Part shown: one piece after another, positions 1 through 8,772 of the stretch
How the letters are laid out: the number at the start of each line of letters is the position of its first letter
Numbering within the stretch: position 1 is the first letter of the stretch
DNA from: CBDBJL01 sp965206365
GTDB lineage: Bacteria > Pseudomonadota > Alphaproteobacteria > JABAAW01 > JAHZMA01
Reading direction: 5' to 3'
Assembly (NCBI GenBank): GCA_965206365.1
Contig: CBDBJL010000004.1
Location: forward strand, 124,001-188,000
DNA: 64,000 nt
The notes under the pieces: generated by a model
Databases searched by the model: none
Seen by the model: the letters and a program-made list of their open reading frames with translations, nothing else
What the model was told of the DNA's origin: nothing
Program-made: the position numbers and the translations under genes

Positions 1-1137
1 ATCGCGGGACATGGGCGTGTGATGGCAGCTAAGAAATTGGGATTGAAAACGGTTCCGACCATCAAGCTGGATCATCTGACAGAAAACCAGCGCCGCGCAT
101 TGGTGATTGCCGATAACAAGATCGCCGAGAATGCCGGATGGGATGAAGAATTATTGCGATTGGAATTACAAAATCTTGCAGATGAGGATTTCGATCTTGA
201 TCTGCTGGGCTTTGACGATGTGGAGTTGGATGATTTATTGACATCATTGGATGACGATGAAGCAGCCGCACTTGATGAAAACATTCCAGAAGTACAGGAA
301 AACCCTGTCAGCCGTACAGGCGATATCTGGATTATGGGTGAGCACCGTTTGCTCTGTGGCGACTCCACAAGCGAAGCCGACATGAAAAAACTGATGGCTG
401 GGGAACTGGCAGATATGGTCTTTACCGATCCACCCTACAATGTGAATTACGGCGATACGGCTAAGGACAAGCTGCGCTCCAAAGGTGGAGCCAAAGCCGG
501 ACGCAAGATTATGAATGATAATCTGGGCGATGACTTTGAGGCGTTTCTAACCGCAGCCTGCAAAAATATGTTGGTTCATACCAAGGGTGCTCTATACATC
601 TGTATGAGTTCCAGCGAGCTGGATACGCTGCAAAGCGCCTTCCGCAATGCGGGTGGCAAATGGTCGACCTTTATCATCTGGGCGAAGAATACCTTCACCC
701 TTGGCCGCTCTGATTATCAGCGCCAATATGAGCCCATCCTCTATGGTTGGAAAGATGGTAATGACCGCTACTGGTGCGGTGCGCGTGATCAGGGTGATGT
801 CTGGTTTTATAATAAACCGCAGAAGAATGATCTGCACCCGACCATGAAGCCTGTTGATCTGGTGGTGCGCGGGATTAAAAACTCCAGCAAGACGCTGGAT
901 ATTGTGCTCGATCCCTTTGGTGGGTCTGGCTCAACATTGATTGCTGCAGAACACACTGGAAGGCAGGCGCGGTTGATTGAGCTTGATCCCAAATATGTGG
1001 ATGTGATTGTGCGTCGCTGGCAGGAGATGACCGGATTACAGGCAACGCTATCTGGTACCGATCAGGACTTTAAGTCTGTTGAAAAAGACCGCCTTGGCGG
1101 TAAGGCCGAAGCCTCACTGCCTGTGGAGGGCGAGTGA
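1..1137 (+). CDS. ParB-like / DNA methyltransferase fusion, 5' end outside window
   Basis: Modifies DNA by N6-adenine or N4-cytosine methylation. The frame is open to the left edge and starts with a ParB-type GHGR motif at codons 4-7, so the true start lies upstream and the first in-window ATG (22) is internal. Motif IV (DPPYNVNY, about codon 141) precedes the SAM-binding LDPFGGSGSTL (about codon 301), the order of beta-class enzymes. A ParB-like N-terminus followed by a methyltransferase is a common phage/prophage arrangement, and the position just before terminase fits. An acidic linker rich in Asp/Glu/Leu separates the two parts. Whether it protects phage DNA or acts in regulation cannot be told. 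Confidence 0.85.
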   Translation: MAGHGRVMAAKKLGLKTVPTIKLDHLTENQRRALVIADNKIAENAGWDEELLRLELQNLADEDFDLDLLGFDDVELDDLLTSLDDDEAAALDENIPEVQENPVSRTGDIWIMGEHRLLCGDSTSEADMKKLMAGELADMVFTDPPYNVNYGDTAKDKLRSKGGAKAGRKIMNDNLGDDFEAFLTAACKNMLVHTKGALYICMSSSELDTLQSAFRNAGGKWSTFIIWAKNTFTLGRSDYQRQYEPILYGWKDGNDRYWCGARDQGDVWFYNKPQKNDLHPTMKPVDLVVRGIKNSSKTLDIVLDPFGGSGSTLIAAEHTGRQARLIELDPKYVDVIVRRWQEMTGLQATLSGTDQDFKSVEKDRLGGKAEASLPVEGE

Positions 1138-1329
1138 AGCCTCAAATAAGGCTTTAGCATCGCCAAGCAGCCGATCAAGGTCAATAATAGAGCCGGCAGC
1201 GTTGCGATTGCCGTCATCCATGTAACCGCAGCCCTCTTGTGCGAGGGTGGCCGCTTTTTCCAGCATGTCACGCATGGCGTTCATGTTGGCTTGGATGGCG
1301 TTATTGATAACGGGGTTTTGGGTACTCAT
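1114..1329 (-). CDS. small hypothetical prophage protein, third gene of a minus-strand operon
   Basis: Unrecognised 71-residue protein, predicted helical and polar, without a signal or membrane segment. Its ATG overlaps the stop of the preceding DUF3489-type gene in an ATGA arrangement (1326-1329), which suggests translational coupling. Its 3' end overlaps the convergent methyltransferase gene by 24 bases. That overlap and the clean coupling are the reasons to believe it; function is unknown. Confidence 0.55.
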   Translation of the reverse strand: MSTQNPVINNAIQANMNAMRDMLEKAATLAQEGCGYMDDGNRNAAGSIIDLDRLLGDAKALFEASLALHRQ

Positions 1330-1553
1330 GCTTGGGTTTCCTTTTTCTCGGTTGGTTTGAGGTAATAACGGCGGTCTGCGTGTTGTTTTTCTGAGCTCAA
1401 CTCAAAGCCTTCGAGCTTTTTGATGACTCGGGACAGAACGCCGCGCACCGTATGTTTTTGCCAGCCCGTCAGTTTCATCATCTCATCGATGCTGGCTCCT
1501 TCCTTGGCGCTGAGCGTTTCGATGATCTGGGCTTGTTTGGTGGTCTTACTCAT
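1326..1553 (-). CDS. DUF3489-type winged-helix small protein
   Basis: 75-residue protein that matches the DUF3489 pattern: a TKQAQIIETL opening, an SIDEMMKLTGW helix and the HTVRGVLSRV recognition-helix-like segment, followed by a basic tail. The family is a small winged-helix fold frequent in alphaproteobacteria and their phages, so DNA binding is likely but its target is unknown. Its ATG overlaps the preceding TAA by one base (TAATG) and a strong GGAGGT Shine-Dalgarno lies in the end of the upstream gene. Middle gene of a three-gene minus-strand operon diverging from the terminase operon. Confidence 0.75.
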   Translation of the reverse strand: MSKTTKQAQIIETLSAKEGASIDEMMKLTGWQKHTVRGVLSRVIKKLEGFELSSEKQHADRRYYLKPTEKKETQA

Positions 1554-1750
1554 TACTTACCTCCTGTGGCGGTAGATTGTTGGCCCGCTTCATAAGCGGT
1601 TTCTAATGCGGCCTTGATGGACCAGACCGCGCAGTCGTGAAAATCGAGGCTGTCGCTCTTGCGGGTCTTAAGGGTTTCAAGATGCAGTTCGTCTTTGGCG
1701 ATCTGCGCCAGTATTTGGTCTTTTTGGGTGTGTTTTATGTGGTTTGTCAT
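1553..1750 (-). CDS. DUF6900-like small protein
   Basis: First gene of the minus-strand trio. The start at 1750 (MTNHIKH) is preferred over an upstream in-frame ATG because AAGGAGC lies just before it. The protein (65 residues) resembles DUF6900: an I-A-x-x-x-L-x-L-E-T-L helix followed by S-L-D-F-H-D-x-A-V and a short C-terminal helix. Function of the family is unknown. Its 84-base gap to the divergent terminase small-subunit gene should hold promoters for both directions. Confidence 0.65.
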   Translation of the reverse strand: MTNHIKHTQKDQILAQIAKDELHLETLKTRKSDSLDFHDCAVWSIKAALETAYEAGQQSTATGGK

Positions 1751-1834
1751 GGTTGCTCCTTTGCTTGTTGACGTGTTCATAAACGCTTGGAAGCTAAGAA
1801 TTATCAAGTCAATTCAAGGGATTAATCGAAGAAT

Positions 1835-2383
1835 ATGGGCGTATCGATCCGAGAATATGCAAGACAGCGCGGTGTCAGCGATACCGCCGTCAGAAAGGCG
1901 CTGAAACAAGGCCGCATTACCGCTGAGCCTGATGGCACTATTGATGTAGAACGCGCTGATCGGGAATGGTCATCCAATACGGCGAAGCCACAAACAAAGC
2001 AGGCAGCAAAGACCAAGCCAGTGCCTGCGGCTGCGGTGGAAGCGGTTGAAGAAACCTTAAAGGAAAGCGGTACTCCGTTTTCCTCAGGTGGCACGACCTA
2101 CATGCAAGCCAAAACCGCCAATGAGGTTTTAAAGGCGCAAACCAACCGGGTGCGCCTCAAGCAATTAAAAGGTGAGCTTATCGACCGCAATGAGGCCATT
2201 GCCCATGTGTTTCGGCTTGCGCGTCAGGAACGCGATGCATGGCAAACATGGCCTGCAAGGATTTCAAGCCAAATGGCAGCAGAACTCGAGACCGATGCCC
2301 ACCAATTACATGTGACGTTGGAGCGTTATGTCCGTGAACACTTGGAAGAACTTGGAGGGATCAAAGCAAACTTCAAAGGATAA
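1835..2383 (+). CDS. phage terminase small subunit (Nu1-like)
   Basis: Recognises phage DNA and recruits the large subunit during packaging. The first 50 residues form a helix-turn-helix (VSIREYARQRGVSDTAVRKA) of the Nu1/MerR-like type seen in lambda small terminases. An Ala/Lys/Pro/Glu-rich linker follows, then a helical C-terminal part with many Arg/Lys and a basic end suited to oligomerisation and contact with TerL. It stops 14 bases before the chosen terL start. First gene of the rightward morphogenesis operon. Confidence 0.8.
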   Translation: MGVSIREYARQRGVSDTAVRKALKQGRITAEPDGTIDVERADREWSSNTAKPQTKQAAKTKPVPAAAVEAVEETLKESGTPFSSGGTTYMQAKTANEVLKAQTNRVRLKQLKGELIDRNEAIAHVFRLARQERDAWQTWPARISSQMAAELETDAHQLHVTLERYVREHLEELGGIKANFKG

Positions 2384-2396
2384 GGAAGACGGCGCA

Positions 2397-4394
2397 ATGC
2401 CTAAAAAGCACTCTATGCTTTTCGATACGGCATCGCTGTACGATGGATCGCAAACACTTGAACAGGCTTGGTTTGAAGGATTAAAACCCGATGCCTTTAT
2501 GACCATTTCTGAATGGTCGGATGAATATCGCTTTCTCTCCCCCAAGGCTGCCGCCGAACCCGGTCGCTGGCGCACAGAACGCACACCATATTTGCGCGAA
2601 ATCATGGACCAGCTCTCACCCCATAAACGGGCGCAACGGGTTGTCTTCATGAAAGGTGCTCAGATTGGCGGGACTGAAGCTGGCAATAACTGGATTGGTT
2701 ACGTCATTCACATGGCACCCGGCCCGATGATGGCGGTGGCACCAACCGTGGAGATGGCCAAACGGAATTCCAAACAGCGGATTGATCCGCTTTTGGAAGA
2801 TTCCAAGGAATTAAAAGCGCGGGTGAAGCCTGCACGCTCACGAGATTCCGGCAACACCGTGTTGTCGAAAGAATTTCCGGGCGGTGTTCTGGTGATGACA
2901 GGTGCGAATTCGGCTGTGGGACTGCGGTCTATGCCTGCGCGGTATCTGTTTATGGATGAAGTGGATGGCTATCCCGGCGATGTCGAGGGTGAAGGCGATC
3001 CGATTTTACTGGCAGAACGCCGAAGCGCCACATTTCAGGGGCGACGTAAGGTTTTTCTTGTGAGTACACCAACATTGAAAGGATTATCGCGCATTGCCCG
3101 GGAATTTGACCATTCAGATCAACGTTATTTCCATGTCCCTTGCCCTCATTGCGGGCATGAGCAGCCATTAAGGTTTTCACAGCTCCGCTGGGCTGAAGGT
3201 AACCCGTCGGATGTGACGTATGAATGCGAGTCTTGCGAAGAACTAATCGCAGAGCATCACAAAACAGAGATGCTTGCCAAGGGTCAATGGATGGCAACCG
3301 CGAAAGGTGATGGACAGACGGTTGGTTATCACCTGTCTTCCCTTTACAGCCCGGTGGGCTGGTTCAGCTGGTCAGATGCAGCAGCCATGTTTGAGCAAGC
3401 CAAGGAACATCCGGAGTTGATGAAAAGTTTCGTCAACACAGTGCTGGGGGAGCCGTTTGAAGAAGAACATGAAGCACCAGACTGGGAGCGACTTTATGCG
3501 CGGCGGGAAACTTACGCGCAAGGTGTTGTGCCCAAGACAGGGTTGTTTCTAACCGCTGGCGTAGATGTCCAAAAGGACCGCCTTGAATGTGAGGTGGTTG
3601 CTTGGGGCCGCGATAAACAAAGCTGGTCTGTCGATTACATTGTGATGGATGGTGATACCGCCCGCCGCGATGTGTGGCAAAAGCTGGAAGATGTTTTGCG
3701 CCGGGACTGGCCGCATGAAACCGGACACACCATGCCCATCCGTGTCATGGCGGTGGATTCCGGTTATGCCACGCAGGATGTTTATGCATGGGCCAAAGGC
3801 CATCCCCAAGCTGTTTGGGGCGCTGGTGGTGCTAGAGCCAGCCAACCGCGCACCGTTGTTGCCATCAAAGGCCAAGATCGGGATACAGCGCTTATCTTGA
3901 GCGTTTCAAAGGCTGATGTTGGCGGTCGCAGGCGTGGTCTGCGTGTTTGGAATGTCTCCGGCCCGGTGGCCAAGGTTGAACTTTACCGCTGGCTGAAACT
4001 GGACTGGCCATCAGAGGCTGAATTGAAAGACGGCATGCCATATCCAGCAGGAAGCTGTCATTTTCCGCAATATGCGGAGGAGTATTTCAAGCAGCTAACG
4101 GCTGAAAAACGCATTATCCGTGTGCATCGCGGCTATCCCCGCGCTGTGTGGGAGAAAGACCCCACCCGCAATAATGAGGCACTGGATTGCCGAGTGTATG
4201 CCCGCGCCGCCGCCAGTATTTATGGATTGGATCGTTTTTCAGAGCGCCATTGGCTGCAGCTGGAGGAAGTCTTGGGTAAGCCAGTGCCAACGGCGCAGAG
4301 TCAAACCCAACCAACAGAAACAAAGGAACCAACGGCTTTGAACGAGCGCTTGAAACAGCGGCCTGTTCAGATGGCTGACGATCCGTATTTGTAA
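2397..4394 (+). CDS. phage terminase large subunit (GpA family)
   Basis: ATP-driven DNA packaging motor and nuclease. Visible features: a Walker A-like GAQIGGTE (about residues 86-93), a Walker B-like YLFMDEVDGYP (about 182), a zinc-ribbon CPHCG...CESCEE (about 247-281) and a C-terminal nuclease domain beginning LTAGVDVQKDRLECEV (about 384). These and the 665-residue length match the lambda GpA family. The start at 2397 is chosen because AAGGAAGA precedes it; an in-frame ATG at 2328 would overlap terS by 56 bases. Pro/Gln/Thr-rich tail. Confidence 0.95.
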   Translation: MPKKHSMLFDTASLYDGSQTLEQAWFEGLKPDAFMTISEWSDEYRFLSPKAAAEPGRWRTERTPYLREIMDQLSPHKRAQRVVFMKGAQIGGTEAGNNWIGYVIHMAPGPMMAVAPTVEMAKRNSKQRIDPLLEDSKELKARVKPARSRDSGNTVLSKEFPGGVLVMTGANSAVGLRSMPARYLFMDEVDGYPGDVEGEGDPILLAERRSATFQGRRKVFLVSTPTLKGLSRIAREFDHSDQRYFHVPCPHCGHEQPLRFSQLRWAEGNPSDVTYECESCEELIAEHHKTEMLAKGQWMATAKGDGQTVGYHLSSLYSPVGWFSWSDAAAMFEQAKEHPELMKSFVNTVLGEPFEEEHEAPDWERLYARRETYAQGVVPKTGLFLTAGVDVQKDRLECEVVAWGRDKQSWSVDYIVMDGDTARRDVWQKLEDVLRRDWPHETGHTMPIRVMAVDSGYATQDVYAWAKGHPQAVWGAGGARASQPRTVVAIKGQDRDTALILSVSKADVGGRRRGLRVWNVSGPVAKVELYRWLKLDWPSEAELKDGMPYPAGSCHFPQYAEEYFKQLTAEKRIIRVHRGYPRAVWEKDPTRNNEALDCRVYARAAASIYGLDRFSERHWLQLEEVLGKPVPTAQSQTQPTETKEPTALNERLKQRPVQMADDPYL

Positions 4395-4403
4395 GGAACC
4401 ACA

Positions 4404-4631
4404 ATGACAGATTTGGCCACATTACAAAGCCGCCTTGGTGAAGCTGAAAACGCATATCACCTGCTGATGACAGGCGGCAAAGAAGTCTCGGTCAATATCG
4501 GCGGCTATGGCGCAGTTACTTATCAGACGGCAGATGCGCCAAAGCTGGAAAAATACATTGCCCATTTGAAGCTGGAAATCAGGCGCAAACAGGGAGGTTC
4601 CGGTCGCAAGGCAATTTATGTGGAGTTTTAA
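4404..4631 (+). CDS. head-tail connector gpW
   Basis: 75-residue protein that adds to the portal after packaging and readies the head for tail attachment. It follows the gpW pattern: a first helix ending HxLMTGG, a short beta hairpin (VSVNIGGYGAVTY), a second helix KLEKYIAHLKLEI and a basic tail ending in aromatic residues. Lambda W has nearly the same length. It lies between terminase and portal exactly as in lambda. Confidence 0.9.
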   Translation: MTDLATLQSRLGEAENAYHLLMTGGKEVSVNIGGYGAVTYQTADAPKLEKYIAHLKLEIRRKQGGSGRKAIYVEF

Positions 4632-4633
4632 AC

Positions 4634-6121
4634 ATGACAAAAAGCAATGGTCAGCCAGATACAGCACATCGGGCAGCATCCCTGTCTGCCAGAGAACTGG
4701 CATCATGGTTACCACCTGCCGGATCTGCCGATAGTGACTTAATCCCTGAGCTTGGCACCTTGGTATCACGCTCACGCGACCTTGTTCGTAATCACGGCGT
4801 TGCCTCCGGTGCATTCCAAACCTTGACAGATAATGTTGTTGGTACCGGGCTAAGATTAGCAGCACAGCCTGATTACAAATCATTGGGAAAGGATAAAGCG
4901 TGGGCAGATGAATGGTCGCGCCATGTGGAATCATTATGGCGCAGCTGGGCCGAAACCACGGAGTGTGATGCGGCAAAATCCCTGACTTTTGCCGGACTGA
5001 CATCGCAAGTGTTCCGCTCATCCATGCTCAATGGTGAAGCCTTGGCCTTACCGCTTTGGTTGAAAGAGCGGCGCTTCTCAACAGTCTTGCAACTGGTGGA
5101 GCCGGATCGCCTCAGTAATCCTGATGGCAGACCCGATTCCAAGTCGTTGCGCGGTGGTATTGAGATTGATAGCTATGGTGCTGCGAAAGCCTACTGGATC
5201 AGAAAAAACCATCCCGGTGATTATTTGTTATCGGCAGGTTCAGAAAAAGATTGGCAACGCATTCCGGTGGAAACATCATTCGGTCGTCGCCGTGTACTGC
5301 ATATTGCCGATCTGGAACGCAGTGGGCAAAGCCGAGGCAAACCGCTTCTGACAAGTATTATGCCTTTGTTCAAGATGCTTGATCATTATGAGCGCAGCGA
5401 ACTGCAGGCGGCTGTTGTCAACGCCATGATCGCAGCCTTTATTGAAACCCCGCTTGATAGTGAGGCTATTGGTGAGATGTTTGGCGGCAGCGTGGATGAT
5501 TATGTGGCTGCCCGCAATGAATGGAAAGTTCGCTTGCAAGGCGGTGCCATTATCCCGGTCTTTCCGGGCGATAAGGTATCTCCCTTTACACCAAGCCGAC
5601 CCAATAGCGGATACGGCCAGTTTGTGGAGAATATTTTGCGGCACATTGGAACGGGATTAAACATTCCGTTTGAATTGCTGATGAAGGACTTTTCCAAAAC
5701 CAACTATTCCAGTGCGCGAGCCGCGCTTATGGAAGCATGGCGCTTTTTCATGGGGCGCAGGCAATGGCTTGCAACCTACTGGGCACGCCCGGTTTATGAA
5801 TTGTGGCTGGAAGAAGCGATTGGCAAAGGCTTGATCGAAGCTCCCGGCTTTTATCAAAACCGCGCTGCATGGACACGCTCTAAATGGATTGGCCCCGGTC
5901 GCGGCTGGATTGATCCAGTCAAAGAAGCTGAAGCCTCACGCATCCGCATGGAAAACGGACTCTCCACCTTGGAAGAAGAATGTGCCTCACAAGGCTTGGA
6001 CTGGGAAGAAGTGCTGGAACAGCGTGCGCGTGAACAAGCCAAGATGAAAGAGCTTGGTCTGAGCACCCCGGCCATGGCCGCAACACTAAAACAGGATGAT
6101 AAAGATGAGAGTATGGAATAA
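4634..6121 (+). CDS. portal protein (lambda GpB family)
   Basis: Dodecameric ring at the capsid vertex through which DNA is packaged. The 495-residue length, the LVRNHGVASGAFQTLTDNVV opening region (GTGLRLAAQPDY follows), the central NIPFELLMKDFSKTNYSSAR segment and the C-terminal WIDPVKEAEA region are characteristic of lambda-family portals. It starts three bases after gpW and its end overlaps the protease gene by 17 bases, so head genes are translationally linked. Confidence 0.95.
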   Translation: MTKSNGQPDTAHRAASLSARELASWLPPAGSADSDLIPELGTLVSRSRDLVRNHGVASGAFQTLTDNVVGTGLRLAAQPDYKSLGKDKAWADEWSRHVESLWRSWAETTECDAAKSLTFAGLTSQVFRSSMLNGEALALPLWLKERRFSTVLQLVEPDRLSNPDGRPDSKSLRGGIEIDSYGAAKAYWIRKNHPGDYLLSAGSEKDWQRIPVETSFGRRRVLHIADLERSGQSRGKPLLTSIMPLFKMLDHYERSELQAAVVNAMIAAFIETPLDSEAIGEMFGGSVDDYVAARNEWKVRLQGGAIIPVFPGDKVSPFTPSRPNSGYGQFVENILRHIGTGLNIPFELLMKDFSKTNYSSARAALMEAWRFFMGRRQWLATYWARPVYELWLEEAIGKGLIEAPGFYQNRAAWTRSKWIGPGRGWIDPVKEAEASRIRMENGLSTLEEECASQGLDWEEVLEQRAREQAKMKELGLSTPAMAATLKQDDKDESME

Positions 6122-7304
6122 AGCCGCTGATGAGCCATGGGCGATTACATCATCGGCGCTGACAACAATTTTGGATATTGCCGCAAGGCAGAATGCGCCG
6201 CCTGAAGCGGTTGCAGCCAAGCTGGGGCGAGAGCTGCAAAACAGTTATCGCCTTGAGATGCGAGATGGAATAGCGGTCCTACCAGTGGTTGGGCCGCTTT
6301 TTCGTTACGCCAACCTGTTTACGCAGGTGAGCGGCGCATCCTCTTATGAATTACTGGCCAAGGATTTTACGCAAGCGGTCGAGAACCCCGATGTGAAAGC
6401 CATTATCTTGAACATCGATTCACCGGGCGGTGAAGTAAATGGCTGCGCCGAATTTGCTGACATGATCCATGAAGCACGTGGGGTTAAACCCATTATCGCT
6501 TACGCCTCTGGCGATGCGGCCTCCGGTGCCTACTGGATTGCAGCTGCAGCTGACGAGATCGTGGTGTCAAAAACCAGTGCTCTTGGCTCCATTGGCGTGG
6601 TCGGTGTTTATCGCGGCAATAAGGGTGAGGATGCGGTGGAAGTCGTATCTTCACAAAGCCCTTATAAACGGCTTGATCCGGATACGGATGATGGTCGTGC
6701 CCGATTACAAAAGCGCATTGATGCCATGGCAGATGTCTTTGTGGAGGCGGTTGCCAAGTATCGCGGCGTGGCCTCCAGCTATGTGCAAAATCATTACGGC
6801 AGTGGCGATGTATTCATTGGGGACGCTGCCGTAAAACAGGGTCTGGCCGACCGTATCGGCTCGTTTGAGAAACTCTTATTTGAGCTCAGCGGCAATCCGG
6901 TCTCAGAGCCTTCCCCGCATTCTATCAATCCAAACCAACAGGAGAAAAGTATGGATGATATCCAAAGCCTGCGGGAGGCTTATCCCGATTTAACAGCCAG
7001 TCTTGAACAAGATGCGGTCAAACAAGGTGTCACGACAGAGCGCAGCCGTGTGCAAGGCATCTTGTCTCATGATAAGGCAAATGCCCGAACATTGCTGGCA
7101 CAGCATCTGGCTTTTGAAACTGATATGGAAGTGGAAGCTGCCGTATCAGTTTTATCCAAAGCGCCAATTGAAACGCCTACACGCGATGATGTGTCGGGCT
7201 TTAGTGCCGCGATGGAAGCAACGCCTAATCCTGAAATTATCCCATCACCCGAGGCCGAGGATGACAGCGAGGAAGCTGTCGCCAAGCGTCTGGCAACTTA
7301 CTAA
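6105..7304 (+). CDS. prohead protease, S49 family (lambda gpC-like)
   Basis: Cleaves scaffold and portal during head maturation. The S49/SppA signature is clear: NIDSPGGEVNG, then ASGDAASGAYWIAAAADEI containing the catalytic Ser, and KTSALGSIGVVGVY. The C-terminal ~118 residues are a separate acidic, helical segment that matches a scaffold; see the nested CDS. Start 6105 has AGGA eight bases upstream; an in-frame ATG at 6096 is the alternative. As in lambda gpC/Nu3, one gene likely yields protease-scaffold fusion and free scaffold. Confidence 0.93.
   Translation: MRVWNKAADEPWAITSSALTTILDIAARQNAPPEAVAAKLGRELQNSYRLEMRDGIAVLPVVGPLFRYANLFTQVSGASSYELLAKDFTQAVENPDVKAIILNIDSPGGEVNGCAEFADMIHEARGVKPIIAYASGDAASGAYWIAAAADEIVVSKTSALGSIGVVGVYRGNKGEDAVEVVSSQSPYKRLDPDTDDGRARLQKRIDAMADVFVEAVAKYRGVASSYVQNHYGSGDVFIGDAAVKQGLADRIGSFEKLLFELSGNPVSEPSPHSINPNQQEKSMDDIQSLREAYPDLTASLEQDAVKQGVTTERSRVQGILSHDKANARTLLAQHLAFETDMEVEAAVSVLSKAPIETPTRDDVSGFSAAMEATPNPEIIPSPEAEDDSEEAVAKRLATY
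6951..7304 (+). CDS. nested scaffold protein (Nu3-like) translated from inside the protease gene
   Basis: In-frame internal ATG preceded by a very good Shine-Dalgarno (AGGAGAAAAGT, about seven bases spacing) inside the protease gene. The product would be 117 residues, acidic and helical, with a Ser/Pro/Glu-rich end, the usual character of a capsid scaffold. Lambda makes Nu3 from an internal start in C in the same way. The internal ribosome site is seen directly; its use is inferred. Confidence 0.7.
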   Translation: MDDIQSLREAYPDLTASLEQDAVKQGVTTERSRVQGILSHDKANARTLLAQHLAFETDMEVEAAVSVLSKAPIETPTRDDVSGFSAAMEATPNPEIIPSPEAEDDSEEAVAKRLATY

Positions 7305-7322
7305 CGATAAGGAGAAATCGAT

Positions 7323-7721
7323 ATGAACGCATATTCTAATCATGCCGGAGGCTTTACCGATCAAGGTGGCTATACCCCGGATAATCTGGTTGCAGGTGAG
7401 TTTCCTGCGGTCCAGCGCATTGAAACGATCACAGGTGGCGCAGCCTATCCACGCGGTGCTGTCTTGGGCCGTATCACGGCATCTGGTCTTTACATCCTAA
7501 GCGATGCAAGTGCGACCGATGGATCACAAAAGCCCGCCGCCATTCTGGCCGAGCCGATTGATACAACATCAGGTGATGCCGAGGCGGTTGTTTATCACTC
7601 AGGCGAATTTAACAGCAATGCACTGACTTACGGTGCTGGCCATGACGCGGCAAGCGTCTGGAACAGCTTCCGCAATGTTGGGCCTTGCACCATCTTTCTA
7701 CGCAAAAATCAGGAGGTATAA
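7323..7721 (+). CDS. head decoration protein (gpD family)
   Basis: 132-residue protein that stabilises the expanded capsid. Features typical of the family: a flexible N-terminus, an RIETITGGAAYPRGAVLG strand-turn-strand, ILAEPIDTTSGDAEAVVY and a C-terminal TIFLRKNQ strand. It lies between the protease/scaffold and the major capsid gene with a GGAGAAAT ribosome site. Its stop is three bases before the capsid start. Confidence 0.88.
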   Translation: MNAYSNHAGGFTDQGGYTPDNLVAGEFPAVQRIETITGGAAYPRGAVLGRITASGLYILSDASATDGSQKPAAILAEPIDTTSGDAEAVVYHSGEFNSNALTYGAGHDAASVWNSFRNVGPCTIFLRKNQEV

Positions 7722-7723
7722 TC

Positions 7724-8758
7724 ATGGTTGATATTTTTTCTACATTTGTGCTGAACCGCACCGTTGAGCATCTGGAGCGACCAGCCTCCTTTTTGCTGGA
7801 CACCTTCTTTGGCTCGATCCAGACGGAAGAGTCCGAAGAAATCCACTTTGACATTGATCAGTCCAAGCCGCGCCTTGCGCCTTTTGTCTCACCACTGGTC
7901 GCGGGCCGTGTTGTGGCCAATGAAGGCTTTACGACCCAGAGCTTTAAGCCCGCTTACGTGAAGGACAAGCGCCGCTTTGATGCCAATACGCCGCTTAAAC
8001 GCAGCATTGGTGAAAAGATTGGCGGGTCTCTTCCGGCAAGTCGGCGTTTGGAAGCCGCTGTCAGTCGTTCGCTGCGTAATCAGCTGGAAAATCTCACACG
8101 CCGTGAGGAAGTAATGGCAGCAGAAGCCTTGATCAAAGGCACTGTTACCGTTGCGGGTGAAGATTATCCCACCAAAATCGTTGATTTTAAACGCGATCCG
8201 GCTTTGACACTGGCACTTACAGGTGCTGCCAAATGGGATAGCGTAGATGCGCCTGCTTTGGATCATATGGAAGACTGGGCCAGCTTGGTGCAGGAAAAAT
8301 CCGGTGCTGTGGCGCGGGTTGTCATCATGGACCCGAAAGCATGGCGACATTTCCGCAAGAACAAGCAGGTTGTCGGCCAGCTTGAAATCCGTCGCGGTAC
8401 CAATGCGACGATCTCCACCGATCCTATCGTGCGTGGTCAAGGCAATGAAAAAGCGCGCTATGTCGGCTCCATTGGGGATTTTGATTTCCATGTCTATAAC
8501 GATGTCTATGTCGCCGATGATGGCACAACGCAAAACTTACTGCCCGATTACACGGTCTTGCTGGTTAGCCAAGGCCAGCTCGAAGGTACACGTTGCTACG
8601 GCATGATCATGGATGAAAAAGCAGCCTTCAAGGCACTACGATATTTCTCCAAGTCATGGCTGGAAGAAGACCCTGCGGTTCGCTGGTTGTTGATGCAGTC
8701 TGCGCCTTTGGTGGTACCGTATCGTCCCAACGCATCTTTGTGTGCAACAGTCGCTTAA
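7724..8758 (+). CDS. major capsid protein (lambda gpE family)
   Basis: Main shell protein. 344 residues; start 7724 is preceded by a perfect AGGAGG. Visible family features: the PASFLLDTFFGS region near residue 18, the APFVSPLVAGRVV segment, a spine-helix region with many Arg, and the C-terminal DEKAAFKALRYFSKSWLEEDP typical of phage major capsid protein E. Longer in-frame starts inside the decoration gene are rejected because of the ribosome site. Confidence 0.95.
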   Translation: MVDIFSTFVLNRTVEHLERPASFLLDTFFGSIQTEESEEIHFDIDQSKPRLAPFVSPLVAGRVVANEGFTTQSFKPAYVKDKRRFDANTPLKRSIGEKIGGSLPASRRLEAAVSRSLRNQLENLTRREEVMAAEALIKGTVTVAGEDYPTKIVDFKRDPALTLALTGAAKWDSVDAPALDHMEDWASLVQEKSGAVARVVIMDPKAWRHFRKNKQVVGQLEIRRGTNATISTDPIVRGQGNEKARYVGSIGDFDFHVYNDVYVADDGTTQNLLPDYTVLLVSQGQLEGTRCYGMIMDEKAAFKALRYFSKSWLEEDPAVRWLLMQSAPLVVPYRPNASLCATVA

Positions 8759-8772
8759 GGGAGGTTAGGAAC

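Noticed and set aside
2306..2650. Long minus-strand frames under terminase, portal, tape measure and TipJ genes
   Set aside because: They are shadows of strong coding genes: no ribosome sites, no family motifs, and composition follows the opposite frame.
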